DNA of 29,269 nt from a bacterium. GTDB taxonomy: Bacteria > Spirochaetota > UBA4802 > UBA5550. Below, piece by piece: positions 1-6,348 of the stretch. Made by a program: the position numbers and the translations under genes. Where the stretch lies: NCBI GenBank assembly GCA_024224995.1, contig JAAENB010001330.1, positions 1 through 29,269 of the forward strand, written 5' to 3'. A model generated the notes under the pieces. That model saw only the letters and a list, made by a program, of their open reading frames with translations, searched no databases and was not told the origin of the DNA. The first letter of the stretch is position 1, and every line of letters starts with the position of its first letter.

Positions 1-2
1 AA

Positions 3-407
3 ACCGGACCGGTGTCAGAGGAACAACCAGCTCCTCCGGCGAAAACCGGACCGGTGTCAGAGGAACAACCAGCTCCTCCGGCGGAAACCACTCCGGTGTC
101 AGAGGAACAACCAGCTCCTCCGGCGGAAACCACTCCGGTGTCAGAGGAACAACCAACTCCTCCGGCGGAAACCGCTCCGGTCTCAGAGGAACAACCAGCT
201 CCTCCGGCGGGAACCACTCCGGTGTCAGAGGAACAACCAGCTCCTCCGGCGAAAACCGGACCGGTGTCAGAGGAACAACCAACTCCTTCGGCGGAAACCG
301 GACCGGTGTCAGAGGAACAACCAGCTCCTCCGGCGAAAACCGGACCGGTGTCAGAGGAACAACCAGCTCCCTCCGGCGGAAACCGGACCGGTGTCAGAGG
401 AAATTAA
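3..407 (+). CDS. C-terminal part of a 14-residue-repeat protein (5' end outside window)
   Basis: The reading frame is open to the left edge, so the true start lies outside the window; the GTG at 12 is only the first possible internal start. The visible protein is almost entirely a 14-residue repeat of the type VSEEQPAPPAETTP, rich in Pro, Glu and Ala, with variants such as PPAKTGP. This composition suggests an extended, surface or periplasm-spanning linker, but the protein family cannot be identified. The ninth repeat has one extra C in the run at 369-371, which shifts the frame and gives the unrelated tail GGNRTGVRGN before TAA at 405-407. Without the extra base the repeat frame continues through VSEEIKTQSALPG to TAA at 430-432, 27 bases into the end of mlaD. 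The gene is convergent with mlaD. That the repeats are translated at all rests only on the long open frame. Confidence 0.5.
   Translation, partial: TGPVSEEQPAPPAKTGPVSEEQPAPPAETTPVSEEQPAPPAETTPVSEEQPTPPAETAPVSEEQPAPPAGTTPVSEEQPAPPAKTGPVSEEQPTPSAETGPVSEEQPAPPAKTGPVSEEQPAPSGGNRTGVRGN
12..403. repeat. 42-bp direct tandem repeat array
   Basis: Units begin with GTGTCAGAGG (once GTCTCAGAGG) at 12, 54, 96, 138, 180, 222, 264, 306 and 348, with a partial unit at 391. Eight units are exactly 42 bp; the one at 348 is 43 bp. There are no unique spacers between units, so this is a minisatellite-like array and not a CRISPR. The array continues to the left window edge. Confidence 0.95.
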
Positions 408-1105
408 AACGCAGTCAGCGCTGCCCGGATAAAGCTGGTCACCGGGGCCTGTTCCCTTGCATCTTCAACAGCTTCGTTCAGGTCCCGGAGCAGGCCGTCG
501 GTTTGCTTCAGAACCGTATTGGTCTGCTTCAGCAGGATATCGGTTTCCATATGAACGCTTTCATCATTGAGCAGTTTGGCAAGGGTTCCCCGGCCCGAAT
601 TTATCTTTTCAGTGATTTGACGCACATTTTTGATGGTGGCAAAAATATTTCCCCTGTTTTCATTAATAAGGTCATTGATCGTGGTAAAAGGGTCTTCCAG
701 CTTGCCGCTCAGGTTCTCCCTGGTAGTTAACACCGCGAACTCCTTCCCTTCCAGGTCAACAGGCTCTCCCGGGTAAATGCTTACATGCTTGCCGCCCAGG
801 GCAGCCTCTGTGGTAATACTGATCTTGTAATTCTCATACATGGTAAAACGGTTAAACATCCTCAGAGATACATGGACCACGTTCTCTGCCAATGATATTT
901 TTTCCACTGAACCCGATGCAACCCCGTTAACCTTTACCTTATTGGTTACTCCCAGGCCCGAAACATCTCTAAAAGCAACTTTTATTGTATAGGTCTCTCC
1001 CGGGTCCAGGAATTTACGGCTCATAAGGACCGTATAATAACTGAGTATTCCCAGGGCAATAAAAAAAACTATCCCCACCCCTATCTCATATTTCGCTTTC
1101 TTCAT
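404..1105 (-). CDS. mlaD: MlaD-like MCE-domain lipid transport substrate-binding protein
   Basis: This is a 233-residue MCE-family protein, the part of a phospholipid ABC transporter that sits in the periplasm and handles lipid. A single N-terminal membrane anchor spans about residues 8-26. The MCE domain follows at about 37-115, with the typical VSGLGVTNKVKVNGVASG stretch. A helical C-terminal tail contains GRGTLAKLLND, a motif common in MCE proteins. The start is supported by AAGGAGGT a few bases upstream. It is the last gene of mlaE-mlaF-mlaD, 24 bp after mlaF. In E. coli the orthologue forms a hexameric ring on MlaE; that the same holds here is family knowledge. The stop lies inside the converging repeat gene region, with no terminator between them. 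Confidence 0.88.
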   Translation of the reverse strand: MKKAKYEIGVGIVFFIALGILSYYTVLMSRKFLDPGETYTIKVAFRDVSGLGVTNKVKVNGVASGSVEKISLAENVVHVSLRMFNRFTMYENYKISITTEAALGGKHVSIYPGEPVDLEGKEFAVLTTRENLSGKLEDPFTTINDLINENRGNIFATIKNVRQITEKINSGRGTLAKLLNDESVHMETDILLKQTNTVLKQTDGLLRDLNEAVEDAREQAPVTSFIRAALTAF

Positions 1106-1129
1106 TAGAATACCTCCTTGGTATCGGGA

Positions 1130-1876
1130 TTAATCAATATTGATGGGGCCGCTTAAGCCTCCTGTTATAAATTGTTTTACAATGGGATTTTCCGTATTTC
1201 GTATGCGCTCCGGAGTATCGCATTGAATAATCGATCCGTTATATAAAACCGCTATCCGGTCGGCTATATAATAGGCGCTCTCCATATCGTGCGTAACCAC
1301 AACAGAAGTAACCCCAAACTCATGCTGCATCTTTTTTATCAGTTCGTTGATAACATTCGACATCACCGGGTCGAGCCCTGACGTGGGTTCATCATACAAA
1401 ATTATCTCCGGGTTCCGTACCAGGACCCTGGCAAGGCAGACCCGTTTTTTCATACCGCCGCTAATCTCCGCGGGCATTTTATTCTTCGCGTCTCCAAGCT
1501 GTAAAAGCCTGAGTTTTTCATCAACAAGCCGTTCTATCTCTTCTTCAGGAAAGGACCGGTGTTCCCGCAGGGGAAGAGCAACATTATCTACCACGCTGAG
1601 CCAGTTAATGAGAGCCCCGGACTGGAAAACAACTCCCATTTTTCTTCGCAGCTTTTCTTTTACCGCCTTTGTGGAATCACTCATGGGAATGGAATCAATA
1701 AGAACGTCCCCTCCATCGGGATCAAGGAGTCCCGCGATATGTTTCAGGGTTACGGTTTTGCCTGTACCGGACATACCGATTATTACAAAAGTCTCACCTT
1801 CCTTAATGAGCATGGAGATGCCGTTAAGGACCACGCGGTTTTCAAATTCTTTATATATATTCCGTAACTCTATCAT
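1130..1876 (-). CDS. mlaF: MlaF-like ABC transporter ATP-binding protein
   Basis: This 248-residue ATPase powers the Mla/MCE lipid transporter. Visible motifs are Walker A GMSGTGKT (34-41), Q-loop FQ (84-85), signature ISGGMKKR (138-145), Walker B IILYDEP (158-164) and the H-loop His in VVTHDM (196). The frame is open further upstream to 1963, but that stretch overlaps the end of mlaE and is Trp/Leu-rich and unlike the family. The ATG at 1876 gives the family-typical start MIELRNIYKEF and leaves 7 bp after the mlaE stop. No strong ribosome binding site is visible there, so translation is probably coupled to mlaE. Confidence 0.92.
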   Translation of the reverse strand: MIELRNIYKEFENRVVLNGISMLIKEGETFVIIGMSGTGKTVTLKHIAGLLDPDGGDVLIDSIPMSDSTKAVKEKLRRKMGVVFQSGALINWLSVVDNVALPLREHRSFPEEEIERLVDEKLRLLQLGDAKNKMPAEISGGMKKRVCLARVLVRNPEIILYDEPTSGLDPVMSNVINELIKKMQHEFGVTSVVVTHDMESAYYIADRIAVLYNGSIIQCDTPERIRNTENPIVKQFITGGLSGPINID

Positions 1877-1883
1877 ACCGGTA

Positions 1884-2675
1884 CTATAACCCTGTCCCGT
1901 AAAATATTGCCGTAATAATATATCCCACAACCAGGATAACCAGGAAAGATGCAACCACGGCATTCCGCGTAGCCTTTCCCACGCCGCTTGCCCCGTTTGA
2001 AGCCCTCAGTCCATGAGCGCAGCTAATGCAGGAGATGCAGATCCCGAATACAAAGGCTTTGAGCAAGCCAACATAAGTCGCTTTAAAATAAAGCGATTGC
2101 AGCACATGAATATAAAACACATCAAAGGGAACAGCAAGATGGGACTCCGCGACAATGGCTCCACCTATCACTCCCAGGGTAATGGTATAGATCGATACAA
2201 TGGGGAGCGTTATGGAAAAAGCAAGTACCCGGGGCATAACCAGGTAGCGCACGGGGCTGATTGACATAATTTCCAGGGCATCGATCTCTTCAGAGACTTT
2301 CATGGTTCCCACCTCCGCTGCCATTGCCGAACCCACGGCAGCAATAAGGATAATGGCCGTCATAAAAGGGCCCATTTCCCGCGTTAATGAGGCGGCAACA
2401 ACATTGCCGATCATATACTTCATGTGATACACCTCAAGCTCAATCCCGCCCTGGAGCGCCAGGATCATGCCCGTAAAGAGGGCCACTACCGAGACTACGG
2501 GCAGCGTATGCACTCCCGTAGTATACATATGCTGCACAATCTCACGCCACTTGCCGAACGCGTAACGCAGGTTTGCCAGCGTCTCCAGGAAAAGCCGGAT
2601 AGTATACCCGGTAAATTCAATCCCGTTGAGGATTCCCTTTCCTGTTCTAAATAAAAAAGCCCGGATCTTATTCAT
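1884..2675 (-). CDS. mlaE: MlaE-like lipid transporter permease
   Basis: This is a 263-residue inner-membrane permease of the MlaE family, with several hydrophobic segments. The family hallmark covers residues 99-136: REMGP, then AAVGSAMAAEVGTMKVSEEI, then DALE. It is the first gene of the operon mlaE-mlaF-mlaD. An AGAGGA sequence lies about 12 bases upstream of the ATG. Its role is to couple ATP hydrolysis by MlaF to lipid movement between the inner membrane and the MCE protein. No mlaB (STAS) or mlaC (periplasmic carrier) gene is next to it. Confidence 0.92.
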   Translation of the reverse strand: MNKIRAFLFRTGKGILNGIEFTGYTIRLFLETLANLRYAFGKWREIVQHMYTTGVHTLPVVSVVALFTGMILALQGGIELEVYHMKYMIGNVVAASLTREMGPFMTAIILIAAVGSAMAAEVGTMKVSEEIDALEIMSISPVRYLVMPRVLAFSITLPIVSIYTITLGVIGGAIVAESHLAVPFDVFYIHVLQSLYFKATYVGLLKAFVFGICISCISCAHGLRASNGASGVGKATRNAVVASFLVILVVGYIITAIFYGTGL

Positions 2676-2701
2676 TAAAAATCAATATCCTCTATTTAAA
2701 T

Positions 2702-2728
2702 TTTATACTAAATCCGGGGAAGAATCAA
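2702..2728 (-). promoter_or_regulatory. weak candidate promoter for mlaEFD
   Basis: On the minus strand there is TTGATT (2723-2728) and TATAAA (2702-2707), 15 bp apart and upstream of mlaE. The spacing is shorter than the usual 16-18, so this is tentative. The surrounding 2676-2764 gap is AT-rich and holds nothing else recognisable. Confidence 0.25.
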
Positions 2729-2764
2729 TATAAAAATTTAAATTATTTATTGAGTAAGAGCGGG

Positions 2765-4480
2765 TTAAAACCGGAAAGTTACCCTAAAACTATCGGGAAC
2801 GGGCATTTCAAGCGAAGGGTTGCAAAACCCGGGAATTAAAGAAAGATCGGTACTATTTTGTATCACCCTGTCTTTCTTTAATTCATCCTGAGCGGCCTCA
2901 TCCACGGAAACCGCGGTCCCCTCACCCAGACGGATAGGGATCCAGAAGATCCGCATATAACGGCCCTCCCTGTTGTTTTTATAGCTGAACATCCACATTA
3001 AAAAACTTAACTCAGTCACTTTATTATCATTCCGTTCCAGGGAAAAAAGCAGGGGAATTCTCAACTGGATATACCGCTCATTCCAGCGCTGGTAATAGGT
3101 ACGCAAAAGCAGGCCCAGCCGTTTTTCCCCGTTCCGGAACCGCCGGTACTCAACAATGGACCAGAGCGGATTATAGAGCCGTTCATATCCTTCGGGATCA
3201 CGCAAAGGCAGCAGGGAAAGAAATTCAAAAGAATGATCGCCCTGGTCATTATATTCTATTTTAAAGACGGGCCAGAATTTAAAGAATCTCCATGTTTTTC
3301 CGTAATAGGCATTGTTATGATTATAATCCCGTTTAAAATACCAGAACAGGAGACTTACGATATAATAATCGGAATTATAATCGGCGGTTTTTTTAGTGAG
3401 CTGAAAAAACAGGGGAGTAACAAAAAAAGTTTCATCATCCTGGAAGGTATATTTTCCGTAAAAAGGAAAGAATATCCTTTTTTTGATCTTAGGATGCTCG
3501 CAGTCCTGGATCTGCACAAGGGGCCAGGGTAAATTATATTGATAATCTCCGATCCTTTTGTCGTATCCCCAGGAGAAAAAAGGCCATAAAATAGTGGTCG
3601 CTTTAATCCTTCCGGACCTGCTCCATTTCCTGCCGTAAAACGGAAGAATAAAAAGGGTTACATGCTCATCCTTTTTAAAAAAGACTTTCCGGTAATTGAT
3701 AATAAACAGGTAGGAGTAATTATCGTAAAAACCCTTTTTATAATTGTGTGCATAAAAGGGTAATATGCGGAAATCGTCCCGTTTGGAGCTTTTGCCCCGC
3801 TGGATCAGGGGCCATAAAATAGCCCAGGCTTTATAATCCTGCCATTCATAACTCATGTATACGGGCACCAGGGATGCCAGCAGGTAGAGGGTAGTAGTAA
3901 TAGAAAAGAGGCTGGAGGGAGGAAAAAATATAAACAGCAGCACACCGGGAAAAAGAATGGGGGTGATACGTTCCATGCCGAATTTTCCCTTTATAGTCCC
4001 GCCAAAAGGCCAAACCATAAGATATTGATCTTTTTTATAGGGCGAGCTGCCATAGTAAAACAAGGGGAAAAAACCCAGGTCGTAATCATTGGTCCCGTTC
4101 CTATGGGTAAAGTCAAGGGAATCGACAAAGCCCAGCAGACCCTTGACCTCATCTCTTCTTTTATTCTTATATCGCCAATAAATAACGGGCATCAGGGAAG
4201 CCTGGAACATCCCTTTCCTGCCCTCATATTCCAGGAAAAAAGGCCGGATAGTAAAACTTTGAAAGCCGCGGTATTTCTCATATTCATAGAACATCCAGAA
4301 CCAGTCATAAACCCCTGTCTGCTGGATATCGGCAATTTTTTCTTTATTTGTTTTATTATTGGATTTATTCGCAGCGGCGGCGATACTGCTCCGGGCAGAC
4401 CCAAAAACGATAAGTATTGTGAGCACAAAAAGCAGGGGCCAAAACCTGCGTTGAGCTGTAATAGTGCTGTTATTGGGCAT
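2765..4480 (-). CDS. exported aromatic-rich repeat protein of unknown function
   Basis: This is a 571-residue protein. It has a signal-peptide-like N-terminus (RRFWPLLFVLTILIVFG then Ala-rich) followed by a very Phe/Tyr/Trp-rich body. The body repeats short hydrophobic strands such as ILWPLI, ILPFYG, ILWPFF, FFPFYG, LLFWYF and FFKFWPVF, alternating with charged stretches. The last residues are RVTFRF; a terminal Phe is typical of outer-membrane beta-barrel proteins. An envelope location, perhaps as a barrel or stacked beta structure, is an inference. I do not recognise a named family. The ATG at 4480 is chosen because GGAGGA ends only 3 bases before it; an in-frame TTG directly upstream is too close to that site. 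It lies 89 bp upstream of mlaE on the same strand and could be cotranscribed with it. Confidence 0.75.
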   Translation of the reverse strand: MPNNSTITAQRRFWPLLFVLTILIVFGSARSSIAAAANKSNNKTNKEKIADIQQTGVYDWFWMFYEYEKYRGFQSFTIRPFFLEYEGRKGMFQASLMPVIYWRYKNKRRDEVKGLLGFVDSLDFTHRNGTNDYDLGFFPLFYYGSSPYKKDQYLMVWPFGGTIKGKFGMERITPILFPGVLLFIFFPPSSLFSITTTLYLLASLVPVYMSYEWQDYKAWAILWPLIQRGKSSKRDDFRILPFYAHNYKKGFYDNYSYLFIINYRKVFFKKDEHVTLFILPFYGRKWSRSGRIKATTILWPFFSWGYDKRIGDYQYNLPWPLVQIQDCEHPKIKKRIFFPFYGKYTFQDDETFFVTPLFFQLTKKTADYNSDYYIVSLLFWYFKRDYNHNNAYYGKTWRFFKFWPVFKIEYNDQGDHSFEFLSLLPLRDPEGYERLYNPLWSIVEYRRFRNGEKRLGLLLRTYYQRWNERYIQLRIPLLFSLERNDNKVTELSFLMWMFSYKNNREGRYMRIFWIPIRLGEGTAVSVDEAAQDELKKDRVIQNSTDLSLIPGFCNPSLEMPVPDSFRVTFRF

Positions 4481-4528
4481 CAATCCTCCGAATATAGTGA
4501 AACCGCGCTATATATAGTATCGGGAAAA

Positions 4529-4551
4529 GGGCCTTTAATGTTTAAAGGTCC
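4529..4551 (-). promoter_or_regulatory. hairpin upstream of the aromatic-rich gene, attenuator-like
   Basis: GGGCCTTTAA (4529-4538) and TTAAAGGTCC (4542-4551) pair over 10 bp with one G-U, leaving a 3-base loop. Read on the minus strand the hairpin is followed by TTTT, about 48 bases before the ATG at 4480. This could be a weak terminator or attenuator in the leader of that gene. Confidence 0.4.
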
Positions 4552-4576
4552 GGCGGGAAAAATGCTCAATGCTCAA

Positions 4577-4605
4577 TTGTTAACGGAAAAAAGTCGATAA
4601 TTAAT
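4577..4605 (+). promoter_or_regulatory. weak candidate promoter upstream of the nested inverted repeat
   Basis: TTGTTA (4577-4582) and ATTAAT (4600-4605) are 17 bp apart. If used, transcription would start near 4612 and carry the inverted repeat 4631-4803 as the leader of the SPOR gene. Confidence 0.25.
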
Positions 4606-4630
4606 ATATTGCGTATATTAAATTCAGACG

Positions 4631-4803
4631 GGCAGCAGTTTAAATTTTCGGATTCAAACAGCAACATCAGGGAATTAGCCTGATCTTTCCGGAACAAGAG
4701 CCACGGACGGCTCTGCCCTGGTGCAATACAGGACGTATTTCCACCAGGGTGAAGGAAAGATCAGGCTAATTCCCGAGCGCACCTACTTAATCAAACTGCT
4801 GCC
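4631..4803. repeat. nested inverted repeat, structured RNA or MITE-like element
   Basis: An outer perfect 11-bp pair, GGCAGCAGTTT (4631-4641) and its complement (4793-4803), encloses a perfect 21-bp pair (4670-4690 with 4754-4774; left arm begins GGGAATTAGCC). Inside lie two smaller hairpins: AGAGCC/GGCTCT (4697-4702, 4709-4714) and CCCTGGTG/CACCAGGG (4716-4723, 4742-4749). This gives a branched, tRNA-like or riboswitch-like layout of nested stems. It is the main content of the gene-free stretch 4484-4824 and ends 21 bp before the GTG of the next gene. It may be a 5' leader structure or a small non-autonomous mobile element. No clear target duplication flanks it. Confidence 0.8.
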
Positions 4804-4824
4804 ATTCAAGCGAGAACAATAACA

Positions 4825-5958
4825 GTGACGGGACCGAGAATACTATTATTCCTTATTATTATATTATCACCCTTCCAATCTCTTTATGCCGGGAACACGA
4901 AAGAATATTATAATAAAATATCATACTATTCACGGACAAACAAGCCCGGGAAGGTGATTTATCACGCGAAAAAATTCTTAAAAAGATATCCGCGATCAAC
5001 ATATGTACCCTACGTCAGGCTCATGAGGGCGGAAAACGAAAGCGATCCGGAGGATGCTCTTACAGGGTACAATATCGTAATAAAAAAATACCGGTATTTC
5101 CCCAAAAGGGATTATGCCCGGTATAAACGATGTGAGATCCTGGACCTGCTCTCCCGGTGGAAAGAGCTAAAAGCAGAAGCAGACAGGGGGATAAAAAAAT
5201 TTCCCCGGAGCCCGTATATCGACGAATTCAGACTATTCCGGGTACATGCCTGCGTCATGCTGGGACTCTTTGAAGCAGCGGAAAAAGAATGCCTGCTCAT
5301 AAGCAAATCAAATCATTCATATGATATCCTTGCCAGGACAATGCTCTACCAGGCGCATATCAACAGGAAAATAACCGGCTATTCGAGAACATATATCTAC
5401 AGCCTGAGAGAACTGGCTCTGGGCTTTAAAAATTCCGATAGTTCACCCGCAGCCCTCTACCTTATGGGAACATTTTACCGGAGAGGGAGAGAGTATAACA
5501 AATCCTGGTCGGCCTTTTCCGATATAATAACAAAGTATCCGCGATCCCCGGAAGCGATCATGGCGCGGAAACATCTCGCAGCATTAAAAAAATACTCTCC
5601 CACTAAAGAGGAGTATATACCCGGAAAGAAGGCTATTAATAAAGCCCAATCCATTGATCTGCGCCCGGAAATAGACCTGGAAAGCCGGGAAAGATCACAA
5701 AAAAAATCTTTTTTTTCAATCCATATAGGCCCGTTCCGTTCTCTAAAAAGAGTTAATTCCATAAAAAAAATGACACGGGAATTTGGCCTGTCATGGACTC
5801 TGAAGTTGAGAACCGGGTTTATTATCTACATCGGAAAATTCAATACTGTTGATGATGCCATGAACGCCCGGATCAGGCTTGCGGAAGAATTCGGTATTAA
5901 TGGAAGAATAGTAAGAATATCGGGCAATACCCGGAAAAAGTATATATATGAAGAATAA
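4825..5958 (+). CDS. exported TPR-like protein with C-terminal SPOR domain
   Basis: This is a 377-residue protein. A hydrophobic N-terminus (ILLFLIIILSPFQSLYA, residues 6-22) is a likely signal peptide. Residues about 25-255 form helical repeats of TPR type, with recurring phrases such as KRYPRS, KKFPRSP and TKYPRSPEA. A charged linker leads to a SPOR domain at about 295-366 (FSIHIGPF, then FIIYIGKF, the two paired strands of the fold). SPOR domains bind denuded glycan strands of peptidoglycan, often at division sites, so a periplasmic cell-wall role is likely. The start is a GTG with no clear ribosome binding site; no ATG occurs before residue 67, and the signal peptide needs an early start. 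The frame stays open upstream into the inverted repeat, so an earlier non-ATG start is possible. Confidence 0.8.
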   Translation: MTGPRILLFLIIILSPFQSLYAGNTKEYYNKISYYSRTNKPGKVIYHAKKFLKRYPRSTYVPYVRLMRAENESDPEDALTGYNIVIKKYRYFPKRDYARYKRCEILDLLSRWKELKAEADRGIKKFPRSPYIDEFRLFRVHACVMLGLFEAAEKECLLISKSNHSYDILARTMLYQAHINRKITGYSRTYIYSLRELALGFKNSDSSPAALYLMGTFYRRGREYNKSWSAFSDIITKYPRSPEAIMARKHLAALKKYSPTKEEYIPGKKAINKAQSIDLRPEIDLESRERSQKKSFFSIHIGPFRSLKRVNSIKKMTREFGLSWTLKLRTGFIIYIGKFNTVDDAMNARIRLAEEFGINGRIVRISGNTRKKYIYEE

Positions 5959-5995
5959 TGTATACAAAAACCACCTGCTTATTCAAAAAAAGTCC

Positions 5996-6013
5996 ACCCG
6001 GGCGGGTTTTTTG
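5996..6013 (+). terminator. short rho-independent terminator after the SPOR gene
   Basis: ACCC (5996-5999), loop GGGC, then GGGT (6004-6007), running into six T residues. The stem is short but GC-rich and sits 38 bp after the SPOR gene stop. Confidence 0.45.
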
Positions 6014-6014
6014 C

Positions 6015-6042
6015 TTGACTTTTCTCCAATCTCCTGTATATT
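6015..6042 (+). promoter_or_regulatory. candidate sigma70-type promoter of the hairpin/small ORF transcript
   Basis: TTGACT (6015-6020) and TATATT (6037-6042) are 16 bp apart; TATTAT at 6039 with an 18-bp spacer is an alternative. A transcript would begin near 6050, right at the base of the hairpin 6054-6138. Confidence 0.55.
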
Positions 6043-6053
6043 ATAGATTAACA

Positions 6054-6138
6054 GGGTACAAAATGATTTTAATATAGGGTTTGCAGCATCCCGCCCCCCT
6101 TACTGCAAACCCTGCAATAAAATCATTTTGAATACCCG
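6054..6138 (+). ncRNA. long imperfect hairpin with C-rich loop, putative regulatory leader or small RNA
   Basis: Three stacked stems are visible. GGGTA (6054-6058) pairs with TACCC (6134-6138) across a 2-base bulge. CAAAATGATTTT (6059-6070) pairs with its exact complement (6120-6131). AGGGTTTGCAG (6076-6086) pairs with its exact complement (6103-6113). The 16-base loop, CATCCCGCCCCCCTTA (6087-6102), holds CCCCCTT, one base different from the anti-Shine-Dalgarno sequence. It can pair over 6 of 7 bases with AAGGAGG at 6161-6167, the ribosome binding site of the following small ORF. It could act in cis on that site, or be a C-loop small RNA acting on other messages. The RNA function is inferred from structure only. 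Confidence 0.6.
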
Positions 6139-6170
6139 TATGAATATCTTTTAAATCAAAAGGAGGAATA

Positions 6171-6257
6171 TGGGGAAAAACAGGAAAAAAACTTCAAGAA
6201 AACGCTTACAAAAGTCCCGGCGATTTCTCTAAACACACAGAGAAAACTGTCAATTAA
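6171..6257 (+). CDS. small ORF, 28-residue hydrophilic basic peptide
   Basis: ATG at 6171 is preceded by AAGGAGG with a 3-base gap, one of the strongest ribosome binding sites in the window though slightly close. The product begins MGKTGKKLQENAYKSP and ends EKTVN; it is 28 residues, Lys-rich, with no hydrophobic segment. It stands alone between the C-loop hairpin and the promoter of the next gene, so it would have its own short transcript. I do not recognise it. The alternative is a leader peptide or a chance ORF next to a small RNA. Confidence 0.5.
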   Translation, partial: WGKTGKKLQENAYKSPGDFSKHTEKTVN

Positions 6258-6280
6258 TTATAAAATATGACTATTTTTAC

Positions 6281-6309
6281 TTGAACTCATCAAAAAGTTG
6301 GAGTAAAAT
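6281..6309 (+). promoter_or_regulatory. promoter of the repeat lipoprotein gene
   Basis: TTGAAC (6281-6286) and TAAAAT (6304-6309) are separated by exactly 17 bp, ending 39 bp before the ATG at 6349. The gene also has a good ribosome binding site, TGGAGGA. This is one of the better sigma70-type promoters in the window. Confidence 0.7.
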
Positions 6310-6348
6310 AAAGTAGAACTTGTGTACAATTTTAATGGAGGACACATT

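Noticed and set aside
12..403. CRISPR-like direct repeats
   Set aside because: The 42-bp units are head to tail with no unique spacers, vary in sequence and keep a reading frame; this is a coding tandem repeat.
1347..1889. 180-codon plus-strand ORF opposite mlaF
   Set aside because: It is antisense to the conserved ABC ATPase motifs, with no domain or start signal of its own.
1877..1963. N-terminal extension of MlaF beginning MPWLHLSW
   Set aside because: It overlaps the end of mlaE, is unlike any ABC ATPase start, and the internal ATG at 1876 fits the family.
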